NCBI GenBank assembly: GCA_041648175.1
Contig: JBAZPO010000001.1
Location: forward strand, 248,001 to 312,000
Direction of reading: 5' to 3'
Length of the DNA: 64,000 nucleotides
Origin: Desulfobaccales bacterium
Lineage (GTDB): Bacteria; Desulfobacterota; Desulfobaccia; Desulfobaccales; 0-14-0-80-60-11
The notes under the pieces were generated by a model, which saw nothing but the letters and a program-made list of their open reading frames with translations, was not told the origin of the DNA and made no database searches. Within the stretch, counting starts at the first letter, position 1, and each line of letters begins with the position of its first letter. Of this stretch, positions 1-8,200 are shown piece by piece. A program made the translations under genes and the position numbers.

Positions 1-156
1 TTTATTCTCCTGGTGAAATTTATGTTTGTACAAGCTTTTCATCCCGTTGAGCGTTACCTGATCTCGGAAAAACCACGCCCGTTTCCTCAAAAAAGTGCCC
101 TCGCCAGCCACCTTCATCCCTGGCCTGTGCACCTCTTTTCGATTCCCTCACTCATC

Positions 157-312
157 TTAAAGTCGTCCAAGGAGGTACAGTATGAGAACCACTATCAGAA
201 CCGTCCCCAGGACACCGCTCGGGCCATAGCCCCACTGTCTGCTATGTGGCCAGGAAGGCAGGGCGCCGACGAGAAAGAGGATGAGTACGATAATTAAAAT
301 AGTGCCTAACAT
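157..312 (-). CDS. DUF3309 small membrane protein (51 aa)
   Basis: A 51-residue protein starting MLGTILIIVLILFLVGALPS, with a central WPHS..WGYGPSG motif and a second hydrophobic stretch ending LLGRL. This two-helix layout with the aromatic WGYGPSG linker is typical of the DUF3309 family, whose biochemical role is unknown. Both hydrophobic segments are long enough to span the membrane. The ATG has an AGGAG-type ribosome binding site just upstream (minus strand). It is the downstream-most of a run of tiny minus-strand genes for membrane or secreted proteins (positions 157-1776), which may respond together to envelope stress, though that is inference from neighbourhood only. Confidence 0.85.
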   Translation of the reverse strand: MLGTILIIVLILFLVGALPSWPHSRQWGYGPSGVLGTVLIVVLILYLLGRL

Positions 313-388
313 GGTACTTCTCCTTTGTGGTTAGCCTAAATTATGGGGAATGCCATGCACGTTGCACTGCAAATTATCCCCAAACGTT

Positions 389-811
389 TCACTCTGTGGT
401 TACCCGGGTGCGCCGCACATCGAGCTTCGGCCCCTCGCTTGAAAATTTTGCCTGATAGTGATGGACCTCTCCACTCTTGATGGTCATATGGGGGAACCGC
501 ACATCCGAGGTGCTGCCGCTGTCGCTATAAGCCTTGAGGAACAAGGTGTACTCCCCGGTTTTCCGGCCGATTACCCGCAGGTTATAAAGGCCGCTCACTG
601 GATTGCGCAGGTGGATGTCGGTGGTCTCGGGACCCGTCCTGTCTCCGGAAGGATCGGTGAGCATAAGTTCCCCCGGGGGAGAGCCCCCGGCATCGGATTG
701 GATGCGGATGTCCAAAGTCTGGGCGGCGGCGGCGCCTGGAAAAATGGCCAGGGTCGCAACGATGAAAAGCCCGATCGCCAGCCAGGCTGATACGATGGTT
801 ACTCGGTTCAT
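389..811 (-). CDS. Secreted beta-rich hypothetical protein (140 aa)
   Basis: The protein begins MNRVTIVSAW and has a clear N-terminal signal peptide ending near AAAAQ (about residue 30), so it is probably exported to the periplasm. The mature part is rich in beta-type residues and has short motifs such as LMLTDPSGDRTG and GLYNLRVIGRKTGEYTLFL, similar to small pre-peptidase C-terminal-like or choice-of-anchor beta sandwiches. I do not recognise a named family. The frame is open further upstream, but the ATG at 811 is preceded by GGAGG at the right spacing and directly precedes the signal peptide. It sits 34 bases behind the coiled-coil gene ending at 846 and is probably co-transcribed with it. 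Confidence 0.7.
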   Translation of the reverse strand: MNRVTIVSAWLAIGLFIVATLAIFPGAAAAQTLDIRIQSDAGGSPPGELMLTDPSGDRTGPETTDIHLRNPVSGLYNLRVIGRKTGEYTLFLKAYSDSGSTSDVRFPHMTIKSGEVHHYQAKFSSEGPKLDVRRTRVTTE

Positions 812-845
812 GATAATTACCTCCGGTAGTATGGTTGAGGCGGTC

Positions 846-1145
846 TTATTGCTCTTCTTCCTCGAGTTCCCGCAGGTGCTGTTCGGCGGCTTTTTGGCGC
901 TTGCCGGCATCCTGCTGGCGCTTGATGGCGTCTTGCTTACGCTGGCCGGAATTTTGCTGTCGTTTCCACTCCCGTTCGCGCTCCTGCCATTCCTCTTGCC
1001 GCTTCTGCCGTAACTCTTCCTGGCGCTTATCTTCACTCGTCTGCGCACCGCTTTGGGCCAGTACTTGGCTCGAGAACCAGAGATTGCCGGGGATTACCAA
1101 TAAACCTGCCAGGAGCATCGTCCCCAGTCCCATGATCTTTTTCAT
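846..1145 (-). CDS. Secreted charged coiled-coil protein (99 aa)
   Basis: The N-terminus MKKIMGLGTMLLAGLLVIPG forms a signal peptide ending near VLAQS (about residue 32). The rest is almost entirely Glu, Gln, Lys and Arg (for example RQEEWQEREREWKRQQ), predicting one long charged helix or coiled coil in the periplasm. No catalytic motif is visible and I do not recognise a family. The start is supported by AGGAGGGG six bases upstream of the ATG. It is probably the first gene of a two-gene transcript with the secreted beta-rich protein at 389-811. Confidence 0.7.
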   Translation of the reverse strand: MKKIMGLGTMLLAGLLVIPGNLWFSSQVLAQSGAQTSEDKRQEELRQKRQEEWQEREREWKRQQNSGQRKQDAIKRQQDAGKRQKAAEQHLRELEEEEQ

Positions 1146-1335
1146 CTGCCCCTCCTAAATATCTAAGTCGCTTCGCGGCAGGGGATGGCCAGGCCATGAC
1201 TTACCGATCAACCGCTCAGCGTTATCGGCCTCGTCAAACGTACCCACGTTGCCCTTTCCATTGCCGTCAATTCCTTCCCTGCCATGGCCCCAAGCCCTAA
1301 ATGCCAAGAAAGGCTGCTTTTTTTGGGCGAAAAGA

Positions 1336-1497
1336 TTATCGGCCCCACCATCCCGAGGGCCGCGCCCCCATCAGACCCAGTATGCCCGTGACAATCAGGT
1401 AAACCGCCACAATAATGCTCAACAGGCCGGGTTGAATCAATATCAATATCCCGGCGATTAACGCAACGACTGGCCCCAGGTATGGTTGGTATGGCAT
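1336..1497 (-). CDS. DUF3096 small membrane protein (53 aa)
   Basis: The sequence MPYQPYLGPVVALIAGILIL continues into a second hydrophobic stretch (SIIVAVYLIVTGILGLMG) and a short basic tail. The LGP.VALIAGILILI.P.LL..IVA.YLI..GI.G pattern is that of DUF3096, a widespread short membrane-protein family of unknown function. Two transmembrane helices are expected. An in-frame ATG lies 18 codons upstream, but only the ATG at 1497 has an AAAGGAGGAG ribosome binding site, so I use it. Confidence 0.85.
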   Translation of the reverse strand: MPYQPYLGPVVALIAGILILIQPGLLSIIVAVYLIVTGILGLMGARPSGWWGR

Positions 1498-1584
1498 GTG
1501 CTCCTCCTTTAATTCATCATTGCTATCGTATTGGGCACCCTGGTTAAGCAAAAAAGAAGGTCCTCTGGCGCTGAACCAAGTCAG

Positions 1585-1776
1585 TTACTTCCCCACTCGG
1601 ATTTTGGAGAGTTCACCAATGAGCCCAAAAACGCTCAAGAGCCACAAGACCACGGCAATGACTACGACAGCATTCAAGATCGACTTAATGGAACCCGCCA
1701 TTGGAATGTATGAGTTGACGAGCCAGAGAAGAACACCAACTACGATCAAGACCAGCACCACGTTGATTAAAGGCAT
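1585..1776 (-). CDS. Thivi_2564-family membrane protein (63 aa)
   Basis: MPLINVVLVLIVVGVLLWLV opens the protein, followed by NSYIPMAGSIKSILN and a second hydrophobic helix VVVIAVVLWLLSVFGLIG. This matches the small Thivi_2564-type membrane proteins, which have no known function. Two transmembrane helices separated by a conserved YIPM..SIK.ILN loop are visible. An AAAGGGAG ribosome binding site precedes the ATG. It lies 88 bases upstream of the DUF3096 gene in the same orientation. Confidence 0.8.
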   Translation of the reverse strand: MPLINVVLVLIVVGVLLWLVNSYIPMAGSIKSILNAVVVIAVVLWLLSVFGLIGELSKIRVGK

Positions 1777-2297
1777 GATCTACTCCCTTTATGTTTGGAT
1801 TTCAGAAGGTACTCCACTCTTTTAATTTTGGAGGTTGGACGTGCGATGAGGCGACAGCCCATCCGCATCTGTCCAAATTGCTCCTTGGAGCCTACTTTTC
1901 GAGTGTAACCCCAAAAGCTGATCCTATTCCCGACGCCAAGGCCTTGAACCTGAGCCTCATAAGAGTATGCCCTTTGCGGGGGGGGGCGGCCAGGCAACCC
2001 ACTTGGCGAACCCCTGATTATCTTCATCGGCCTGGGCAACCGGCCCCATTTTGACCTAACCACCAATTCTTTCCCTTTCATGCCCCCTATCCTTGAATGC
2101 AATCAAAGGCTCCTTTTGACCTTGCCTCGAATTATAATCACATATGATAGAATGTCAAGGTATATAAAGTTTTATAATTGAATATATTGATATATTATAA
2201 AAATTATATCTTAATATTGATTCATAATAAATTATATATTTATAATTGACTTATATGGCTATATATAATAATATTTGAGGCAAAATGGAGGGAGGTT
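1777..2297. other. Intergenic region with AT-rich block
   Basis: No convincing gene is seen. Weak open frames exist on both strands up to about 2100 but lack ribosome binding sites and family-like sequence. From about 2130 to 2280 the DNA becomes almost pure A/T, sharply different from its surroundings, and it ends in front of the HTH gene at 2298. It may hold divergent promoters; I could not assign unambiguous -35/-10 boxes. Confidence 0.5.
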
Positions 2298-2477
2298 ATG
2301 GAAAATAACATAGTGCTAACCACTGAGGAAGCGGCGGAGTTTTTGAAGCTGACGCCTTTCACAGTGCGAGATTATGCCAGGCGGGGAATTCTGCCGTCAC
2401 GCAAGGTGGGCAAGGGGTGGCGGTTCTATAAGCCTGACCTGCTGGCCTGGTTAAGGGACTATAAGGCTCCACATTGA
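2298..2477 (+). CDS. Excisionase/MerR-like helix-turn-helix protein (59 aa)
   Basis: A 59-residue protein, MENNIVLTTEEAAEFLKLTP then FTVRDYARRGILPSRKVGKG and WRFYKPDLLAWL. This is the single HTH_17 (excisionase, MerR-like) fold: the TTEEAAEFLKL helix, the recognition helix TVRDYARRG, and the wing WRFYKPDLLAWL that usually ends such proteins. The family binds DNA as phage or plasmid excisionases or as small regulators. GGAGGT stands just upstream of the ATG. There is no integrase or attachment site nearby, so a regulatory role for this locus is as likely as an excision role. The AT-rich block upstream is a plausible binding region. Confidence 0.85.
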   Translation: MENNIVLTTEEAAEFLKLTPFTVRDYARRGILPSRKVGKGWRFYKPDLLAWLRDYKAPH

Positions 2478-2488
2478 GGGGGAAAGCT

Positions 2489-2593
2489 ATGAGGAATTAC
2501 ACATGGACTGAGGACAACTCATGGGGACAATGCCTGTTAAAGCCAGACGGGCTGGGCCGGATAATTTTGGGCGCGGCATTAACACATCTTTGA
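2489..2593 (+). CDS. Possible tiny ORF downstream of the HTH gene (34 aa)
   Basis: Eleven bases after the HTH stop codon, an ATG preceded by GAGGGGGAAAG opens a 34-codon frame (MRNYTWTEDNSWGQCLLKPD and so on). A longer overlapping frame (2521-2832) ends VAKRLFEVQYPNIVSIRKLL. Neither resembles a family I know. The spacing suggests a transcript shared with the HTH gene, possibly with a decayed second gene. I have little confidence that a functional product is made. Confidence 0.25.
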   Translation: MRNYTWTEDNSWGQCLLKPDGLGRIILGAALTHL

Positions 2594-2845
2594 CTTTTTC
2601 ACCCATTCTGGCCCAAGCCTGCAGTCGGGCGAGCCCCGAACGGAAAGATGATCATGCCTCCAACCGCCGCCGGGGCGTGACCATTACCGATCTGCGCCAA
2701 ACATCACACGAAGGCGCCATCGTGGTGGCCAAACGCCTCTTTGAGGTGCAATACCCCAACATAGTGTCCATTCGGAAACTCCTCCAAATTCCCCCTTCCA
2801 GAGGCCCCGCCCCGCCGGAGAAACCCATTTAAGGAGATCAGAAGA

Positions 2846-3571
2846 ATGAAAGGAAACGGTCCGATGTCGGCTTTGGTGCTCCTCCTATCTCTCACCATGG
2901 CCTGCGGGTCCGAAAACCAGGGCAGCCTGGGGCCGGGAGGGGGGGTCGGGTACGACCGGATTTACGACCCGAAAACCATGGAGACGGTAAGCGGCGAAGT
3001 CGTATCGGTGGGCAAGATTATCGACCGAGGCATGGGTTACGGGGTGAGCCTGACCCTGAAGACGGGCAAGGAGACCATCCTGGTGTACATAGGTCCCGAT
3101 TGGTTCATAGAAAAACAAGACCTCACCTTTGCGCCCAAGGATCAGATGGAGATCACCGGCTCCCACATCACCTATCAAGGGAAACCGGTTATTATCGCCG
3201 CGCAGGTGAAAAAGGGTGACAAGAGCCTGAAACTGCGGGACCCCGCCGGCATCCCGGCGTGGGCCAGCGCTGACAACCACAGCGCCTCAATAATTGGCAA
3301 ATGGCAATTGCAGGAAATGGTCGAAAATAGCGAGTTTAAAAATCCTAACGAGACTGCCGAAAAAAAATGGGGTAATCTTGAGATATTCAGTAACAATACT
3401 TTGGAATTTTACTCTTCTGATACGAGGGGAAGGTGGAACATACTCAATGATGGACAAATAAAAGTTATCTCCGATTATTGGGGAACGTTCATCCTATCAA
3501 CCGAAGGAGATAAGTTAATAATGACTTTTTCTGATGATCAAACTAAGTATATTTATAACAAAATAAAATGA
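2846..3571 (+). CDS. Two-domain lipoprotein: OB-like domain plus lipocalin-like domain (241 aa)
   Basis: A lipoprotein signal (MKGNGPMSALVLLLSLTMAC, Cys20) is followed at about residues 32-145 by a beta domain containing TMETVSGEVVSVGKI, VSLTLKTGKETILVYIGPDW and IEITGSxITYQGKPVIIAA-like segments. This is a small OB-like fold common in sulfate reducers and often annotated as a DNA-binding-like or magnetosome-like protein. Residues 148-241 (SIIGKWQLQEMVENSEFKN, LEFYSSDTRGRWNI, ..KLIMTF) resemble lipocalin-like lipoprotein domains. The second half is markedly more AT-rich, so this could be a fusion of parts with different origins. AAGGAG supports the ATG. Function is unknown; periplasm-facing membrane anchoring is expected. 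Confidence 0.7.
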   Translation: MKGNGPMSALVLLLSLTMACGSENQGSLGPGGGVGYDRIYDPKTMETVSGEVVSVGKIIDRGMGYGVSLTLKTGKETILVYIGPDWFIEKQDLTFAPKDQMEITGSHITYQGKPVIIAAQVKKGDKSLKLRDPAGIPAWASADNHSASIIGKWQLQEMVENSEFKNPNETAEKKWGNLEIFSNNTLEFYSSDTRGRWNILNDGQIKVISDYWGTFILSTEGDKLIMTFSDDQTKYIYNKIK

Positions 3572-3734
3572 TAGATTGTTGCAGTTGCTGTGGATCAAGT
3601 TATCACATAAAGTGACTTAGGATTGAGTTGAACCTTGCCACCTGTATTAGGGTACTGCAGCAGAGGCGGACAAACCGCATCGCTGAATTTCGTCGTTATG
3701 CTGTTATGGTAAGTGATAAAGGAGGAGGTACACA

Positions 3735-4208
3735 ATGCGCAAGCGCATTATCGGTCATGGCCCTGGTGATGCAGCAGCCGCCGAACCCGCCTGGCTAGAC
3801 CTTGAACGCCTGGCACAGGTGGAAATCACGTCCGAAAACGTCGACCATCCAATTGAATCGGCCCTGATTGCGGGTATGGGTTCGGGTTGGCGAGCCGCAC
3901 AGCCTGGGGAGCAGACGATTCGCCTCCGGTTTGATGAGCCGCCGAGACTCCAACGGATTCGCTTAGTGTTCCATGAAGATGAGCAGGAGCGCACGCAAGA
4001 GTTGGTTTTACGGTGGTCACCAGATGGCGGTCAGTCGTACCGGGAGATTGTGCGCCAGCAGTATAACTTCAGCCCCCCGCAGGTAGCACGTGAGATCGAA
4101 GAATACGCCGTCGATCTCGACGGCGTAACCACCCTCGAATTGAGGATTAAGCCGGACATCAGCGGTGGCAGTGCCCGGGCATCGCTGACGCAACTGAGCG
4201 TTGTCTAA
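3735..4208 (+). CDS. Conserved beta-sandwich-like protein, copy 1 (157 aa)
   Basis: The protein begins MRKRIIGHGPGDAAAAEPAW and contains a run of alternating beta-type residues (TIRLRFDEPPRLQRIRLVFH, ELVLRWSPDGGQSYREIVRQ, LELRIKPDISGGSARASLTQ). The order of strands suggests a galactose-binding-like jelly roll, as in F5/8 type C modules, but no ligand residues can be assigned. There is no signal peptide, so it should be cytoplasmic. AAAGGAGGAGGT precedes the ATG. A second copy of the same length (157 aa) lies at 36602-37075 on the other strand and is highly similar along its whole length. Confidence 0.6.
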   Translation: MRKRIIGHGPGDAAAAEPAWLDLERLAQVEITSENVDHPIESALIAGMGSGWRAAQPGEQTIRLRFDEPPRLQRIRLVFHEDEQERTQELVLRWSPDGGQSYREIVRQQYNFSPPQVAREIEEYAVDLDGVTTLELRIKPDISGGSARASLTQLSVV

Positions 4209-4295
4209 CTATCAGACCTAACTTCGGCCATCAGAGCAAGGAGGGCTAGCTAACCGATCGTTACAGCCTAAGGGGCCGGATCAAAGGAGGGTGAG

Positions 4296-4520
4296 ATGGA
4301 CGAACAGGAAGCCAAAAAGGAAATAGCCCAAGCAAAAAAGGAACTTCTGGAAGCTCAAACCAAACTGAAAGAATTAAATGCTAAATTACAGGACCTCTGG
4401 GACGTGATGGAAAAAATAGAGGGAGCGCAGAGCCGGCTGCAAAAAGTAGAAGAAAAATTGTTTCTCGAAGGTTTCGGCAAAAAATCGTCTTTCGACCGCA
4501 TCGATAATGAAAAAGATTAG
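4296..4520 (+). CDS. Short cytoplasmic coiled-coil protein (74 aa)
   Basis: The protein starts MDEQEAKKEIAQAKKELLEA and continues with heptad-spaced Leu, Ile and Val (LKELNAKLQDLWDVMEKIEG, SRLQKVEEKLFLEGF), predicting one or two long amphipathic helices. AAAGGAGGGTGAG precedes the ATG at good spacing. No signal peptide or catalytic motif is visible and I do not recognise a family. It follows the beta-sandwich-like gene by 87 bases and precedes a hairpin at 4602-4632. Confidence 0.6.
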   Translation: MDEQEAKKEIAQAKKELLEAQTKLKELNAKLQDLWDVMEKIEGAQSRLQKVEEKLFLEGFGKKSSFDRIDNEKD

Positions 4521-4601
4521 AAGGGTCCATACGTCAGATCTTCCCTATTGTAAGCACGCACGTAAAATGAGAAAAGCAGTGCCGGGACCTGAAAATGGCA
4601 G

Positions 4602-4632
4602 ACTTCACCGGCGACATAGACGCCGGTGAAGT
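4602..4632. terminator. Hairpin between convergent genes, likely terminator
   Basis: A perfect 12-bp inverted repeat (ACTTCACCGGCG ... CGCCGGTGAAGT) with a 7-base loop lies between the convergent genes ending at 4520 (+) and 4802 (-). It lacks a strong T-tract, so termination efficiency is uncertain. Confidence 0.5.
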
Positions 4633-4801
4633 TTGGGGACAGCCTGGATAGCGGGGTTGCAGATTGTTTGGATAGTAAGCTGAAGCAGTTATCCGGGGTT
4701 AAATTCCTCCAATTGGGATATAGGGGTTAAGAAAGGGGGCAGAGGAAATCCTGCTGCTCTGCACCTCTGCGCAGAAATTCATTTTTTCAAAAGCAACCAC
4801 T

Positions 4802-5170
4802 TCATTTCTCCATGAAGGCTTCGACCTGCTTTTTAAATAACTCTGGTGCAATTGGTTTGTCGATGTAGCCATCAAATCCTGCGGCGATGACCTTTTCGCG
4901 ATCGCCGACCATGGCCAGAGCGGTAACCGCCACCAGGGGAATCCGGCGTAGCATGGGGTCCCGCTTGAGGTAGTTAGCCACCTCATAACCGTCCATCCCT
5001 GGCATTTGCACATCGCAAATGATCAGGTCAAGCTTTTCCTGACGCACCAACTCAATTCCCAGAACCCCTCCACGTGCAGCAAGGACGGTGAAACCGAAGG
5101 CCTCCAGTAAGTCGGTCATGAGCTCCAGGTTTACCGGGTTATCTTCGATGACCAGGATTCGTTTAGCCAT
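4802..5170 (-). CDS. Single-domain response regulator (122 aa)
   Basis: A stand-alone receiver domain, MAKRILVIEDNPVNLELMTD and onward. The acidic pair is ED (residues 9-10), the phospho-acceptor Asp is in LIICDVQMPGMDGYEV, the conserved Thr/Ala is in VAVTALAM, and the Lys is in GYIDKPI. There is no output domain, so it either acts by protein contact or relays phosphate. The frame is open far upstream, but MAKRILV is the normal start of the fold. It follows the 12-PAS kinase gene by 100 bases in the same orientation, so the two probably form a cognate pair. The GFDGYIDKPI ending is of the DivK/CheY-like type and similar to the receiver at 12846-13379. Confidence 0.9.
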   Translation of the reverse strand: MAKRILVIEDNPVNLELMTDLLEAFGFTVLAARGGVLGIELVRQEKLDLIICDVQMPGMDGYEVANYLKRDPMLRRIPLVAVTALAMVGDREKVIAAGFDGYIDKPIAPELFKKQVEAFMEK

Positions 5171-5198
5171 AGATGCAGTCTGTTCGATCCAATTTTTA

Positions 5199-5270
5199 CA
5201 CCGCTGAGACGCAGAGGACGCAGAGAAAAAGGATAGAAAAACTCTGGGCTCTCTGCGTCTCTGCGGTGAA
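5199..5270. repeat. Inverted repeat of the ACGCAGAG type
   Basis: The spacer between kinase and receiver genes holds a long imperfect palindrome. Its left arm reads ACCGCTGAGACGCAGAGGAC, and the right arm is nearly the complement (CTCTGCGTCTCTGCGGT). The arms can fold into a hairpin of over 20 bp. Such CACCGCAGAGACGCAGAG elements recur between genes in many bacterial genomes. Here it could limit read-through or stabilise the upstream mRNA. Confidence 0.65.
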
Positions 5271-8200
5271 TTATTCGTCGAGCGTGATGCTGAATTCACT
5301 GCCTTTGCCGTAATGGCTCTGAAAGGCGATGTGGCCATTGAGCAACTCCGCCAGTTTTTTGCTGAGATGCAGGCCCAGGCCGGTACCTTCGTGACGCCGG
5401 GTGTCGGAGGTGTCCACCTGGGTGAAGGCTTGAAAGAGTCTATCCTGTTCTTCGGGTTTGATGCCGATGCCGGTGTCGATCACCTTGAATTCGGTCCGCC
5501 AGTGTCCATCCTGGGCATTACGTCGAAGTTCAACCTTGACTTCGCCGTTTTCAGTGAACTTGATGGCGTTATACGTCAGGTTGAGCAGGACCTGGCTCAA
5601 AGAGCGGCGGTCAGTTCTTATGGTTATCTCCTGGTCCGGCATTACGGAGATCAATTTGAGGCCCTTGTTTTCGGCCATGGGCATCAGCGTGCTGGTGACT
5701 TCTTGGATGATGCTTTGGCAGGAGATGGGCTCCGGCTTCAGTTCGATCTTACCGGACTCGATCTTGGCGAGATCGAGCAGATCATTGATGAGCAGGAGCA
5801 GGTGCTTGGCGCTGGTGGAGATATTCTGGAGCTGTTTCTCCTGTTTTGGAGCGAGGGGGCCGGAGACCTTCATCAGTAGGGTGCCGGCAAAGCCGATAAT
5901 CGAGTTGAGCGGGGTGCGCAATTCGTGGCTCATGTTGGCCAGGAACCTGTCCTTGGCCAGGTTGGCGTTTTCCATTTCGAGACTCTTCTCTTGCAGAGTC
6001 TGCTCGAAACGCTTACGCTCGGTGACGTCCCGGGCGGCGGCGAACACGCCCTGAAGCTTGCCGTCCCGGTCGGCAAAGGTGGTGGCGTTGTAGCTGACCA
6101 CCGTCTCTCGCCCATCTTTATTGCGGGCCGTAAGCTCGTAGTTGGTGACGTTGTCTTCCCGCAGCACCAGCCTGATGCCTTCCTCGGCGCGTTCGGGGTC
6201 GGTGAAATAGGTCTTGAAGGGAGAGCCGATCAGCTCCTCCCGGGTGTATCCGGTGAGGGATTCCATCTGCTCATTAACGTCGGTGATGATCCCTAAAGGA
6301 TCGGTAGTCATCAAAGCATCGATGTTTGATTCGATCAAGGAGCGGGCATAGAACTGCTGGTCCCGAAGCTGTTGCTCCAGTTCCTTCTGCTGGGTGATGT
6401 TACGGGCCCCGGCCAGGATGCCCAGTTGTTTGCCCATGGCATCGGAGAACACGCCGGCGTTGAAACTCACCGGGATCCTGCGGTTCTGGCGGGTGATCAG
6501 CACCAGTTCGTAGGCCAGCACCCGGCGTTGCTCCAAAGTTTGCTGCACGCCGGCGCTGGCTCGTTTGGACTCGGTGAAATAGTCGGCAAACGCCGAATTG
6601 ATCAGATGTTTTCGTGAATAACCGGTCAACCGCGTCGCTTCTTCGTTCACGTCGGTGATGACCCCGTCCGGCGCGATGGCGAACAGGGCGTCGGCGCTGG
6701 CTTCGATGAGGGAGCGGTTATAGGCCTGTTGATCCACCAACTGGGATTGCAGGCGGGCCTGTTCGCTGATGTCACGGGCGCTGGCGAAGATACCCTGCAC
6801 CTGGCCGTCGGCGGCGCGGAAGACCGAGGCGTTGAAGGAGACGGTGGCCTTTTTGCCGGACCTGGTCTTGAGCACGAGATCGTAGTTGGTGACCACGCCT
6901 TCGGCAAAGGTGCTTTTAACGCCGGCATCGGCCCTCTGCGGATCGGTGAAGTATTGCCGGAAGGGTGAGGCAATGAGTTCGTCCCGGCTGTAGCCGGTCA
7001 TGCGGCACATCTGTTCGTTCACGTCGGTGATGAAGCCTTCGGGATCGACAGTAATCAGGCCGTCAACCGAGGATTCGATCAAGCCCCGCAGATAGGTCTG
7101 TTGCTCACGCAGCTGCTCTTCCAGGCGCACCCGGTCGGTGATGTCACGGGCGCTGGCGAATATGCCTCTGACGTTGCCCGTATATGGGTCTTTAAATACC
7201 GAGGCGTTGAAGGACACCTGGAGTAAGCGGCGGGTGCGGCTGACCAAGGTGAGGGCATATTCGGTGACGATGCCCTTTTCGAAGGTTTCTTTCACACCGG
7301 CCATGGCCAGGCCGGCGTCCGTGAAGTAGTCCTTAAACGGCGTGCCGATGAGTTCGGCCCGGGTGTAACCGCTCATCTGGCACATCCGGTCGTTGACGTC
7401 GCTGATGATGCCCTCTGGGTCCACGGTGATGAGGCCGTCAATCGAGGCCTCGATCAAGCCTCGGTTGTAAGCCTGCGAATCCCGGAGCCGCAGTTCCAGT
7501 TTTTTCTGTTCGGTGATATCCCGGGCCGCGGCGAACACGCCCTGGAGCTTGCCGTTCCAGTCGGCAAAGGTAGCGGCGTTATAGCTGACCACCGTCTCGC
7601 GCCCTTCTTTGCTGCGGGCCGTGAGCTCGTAGTTGGTGACGTTGCCTTCTCGCAGCACCAGCCTGATGCCTTCTTCGGCTCGATCGGGGTCGGCGAAGTA
7701 GTTTTTGAAGGGAGAGCCGATCAGCTCCTCCCGGGTGCAGCCGGTGAGAGCTGCCATCTGCTGGTTGACGTCGGTGATGATGCCCACCGAGTCGGTGGTC
7801 ATCAGGGCATCGATGTTCGCTTCGATCAGCGAGCGGGTATAGAACTGGGAGGCTTGCAACTGCGATTCCAATTTTTTCTGATCCGTGATGTCACGGGCGC
7901 TGGCGAAAATGCCGCGCACCTTGTTGGCCGCGTCCTTGAACACCGCGGCGTTGAAGGAGACGGGCACCTGACTTTCGTCCGCGGCTTGCAGGGTCAGAAC
8001 GTAGTTGGTGACCGAGCCCTCCTTCAGGGTGAGGCGCACCCCCTCGGCAGCCCGCTCTTGCTCCAAAAAGTAGACGGGGAAGGAGGAGCCGATGAGCTGG
8101 CTGCGGGAGCGGCCGGCCATGCGGCACATGGTCTCGTTGACGTCGGTGATCCGCATGGCTTCATCGACGGTGATCAGACCGTCCACGCTGGCTTCGATGA

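Noticed and set aside
13..297. 94-codon plus-strand frame at the left edge
   Set aside because: Overlaps the DUF3309 gene on the other strand and has no family-like features.
2521..2832. 103-codon frame between the HTH gene and the lipoprotein gene
   Set aside because: No ribosome binding site at its ATG and no recognisable domain; at most a decayed gene, mentioned with the small ORF at 2489.
5313..5879. 188-codon plus-strand frame inside the giant kinase gene
   Set aside because: Antisense to the HATPase/HisKA region; no start signal. Similar frames repeat with the PAS units because the DNA itself is repetitive.
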